Assembly: GCA_025024175.1 (NCBI GenBank)
Contig: QCXZ01000137.1
Coordinates: forward strand, 64,196,911 to 64,260,910
From: Rhyzopertha dominica
Lineage: Eukaryota > Arthropoda > Insecta > Coleoptera > Bostrichidae
Reading direction: 5' to 3'
Length of the DNA stretch: 64,000 nt
Both the position numbers and the translations under genes were made by a program. Under the pieces are notes generated by a model. That model was given only the letters and a program-made list of their open reading frames with translations. It ran no database searches and was not told the origin of the DNA. Every line of letters begins with the position of its first letter. The stretch's first letter is position 1. Shown piece after piece: positions 63,916 to 64,000 of the stretch.

Positions 63916-64000
63916 TTACAATATCATTGTTAGTATTAACGCTTATGCATTTAATAATTTGTTTCAGTCCACAGGCATTTGAGTGGAATAGCTACGCTAG

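Noticed and set aside
1..64000. A previously undescribed multi-gene system
   Set aside because: The recognisable content is one neuronal gene locus plus transposon relics; no cluster of co-oriented unknown genes or unusual array was found.

Overview
This is an AT-rich eukaryotic window, most likely from an insect. The main evidence is two large minus-strand coding exons whose translation reads as the N-terminal half of an insect Unc-13 (Munc13-type synaptic vesicle priming protein). They sit among long introns and the kinds of transposon debris common in insect genomes: mariner-like, THAP-domain, Harbinger, Jockey-like and other non-LTR elements, Penelope-like and Gypsy. I cannot name the order or species. 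Scattered single N characters show it is a draft assembly.

Layout, read in the direction of the gene (high to low coordinates, minus strand). 63005-62087 is a long coding exon with a clean acceptor and donor. 56251-55469 is a second coding exon that joins it in frame and ends in a tryptophan-rich segment matching the region just before the C1 domain of Munc13 proteins. 43742-43164 is a third coding block. It opens with its own ATG, has no convincing acceptor and ends in a consensus donor. I read it as a probable alternative first exon for a shorter isoform. Both upstream blocks end in phase 0, so either could splice to the same downstream exon. The shared C1, C2 and MUN exons were not found in 43163-1 and presumably lie outside the window to the left. 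A weaker exon-like block lies at 52361-52284.

The rest is intron or flank. Transposon relics I could recognise: a MITE (1173-1362), a Gypsy RT/RNase H fragment (2930-3440), a Penelope-like C-terminus (5770-6080), mariner/Tc1-type transposase fragments (6880-7560, 10850-12140, 17580-18180, 22080-22560, 57190-58533, perhaps 28310-28620), a 5'-truncated LINE with target-site duplications (24318-24679), a THAP-domain relic with an apparent intron (24859-25240), a decayed Jockey-like LINE (40350-42830), a LINE endonuclease fragment (44870-45260), LINE 3' fragments (29944-30040, 50936-51250) and a Harbinger transposase fragment (63650-63915). A tRNA-Thr(AGT)-like cloverleaf at 58721-58649 lies inside a pair of inverted repeats. 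Several GC-richer, non-coding blocks could be conserved regulatory DNA.

I see no new defence, biosynthetic or signalling system here. The most informative observations are the isoform structure of the unc-13 locus, a cluster of RIM-BP-type SH3-binding motifs in its first exon, the tRNA inside inverted repeats, and the Penelope-like hairpin motifs. Everything is from reading the sequence; no alignment, splice prediction or database search was run.
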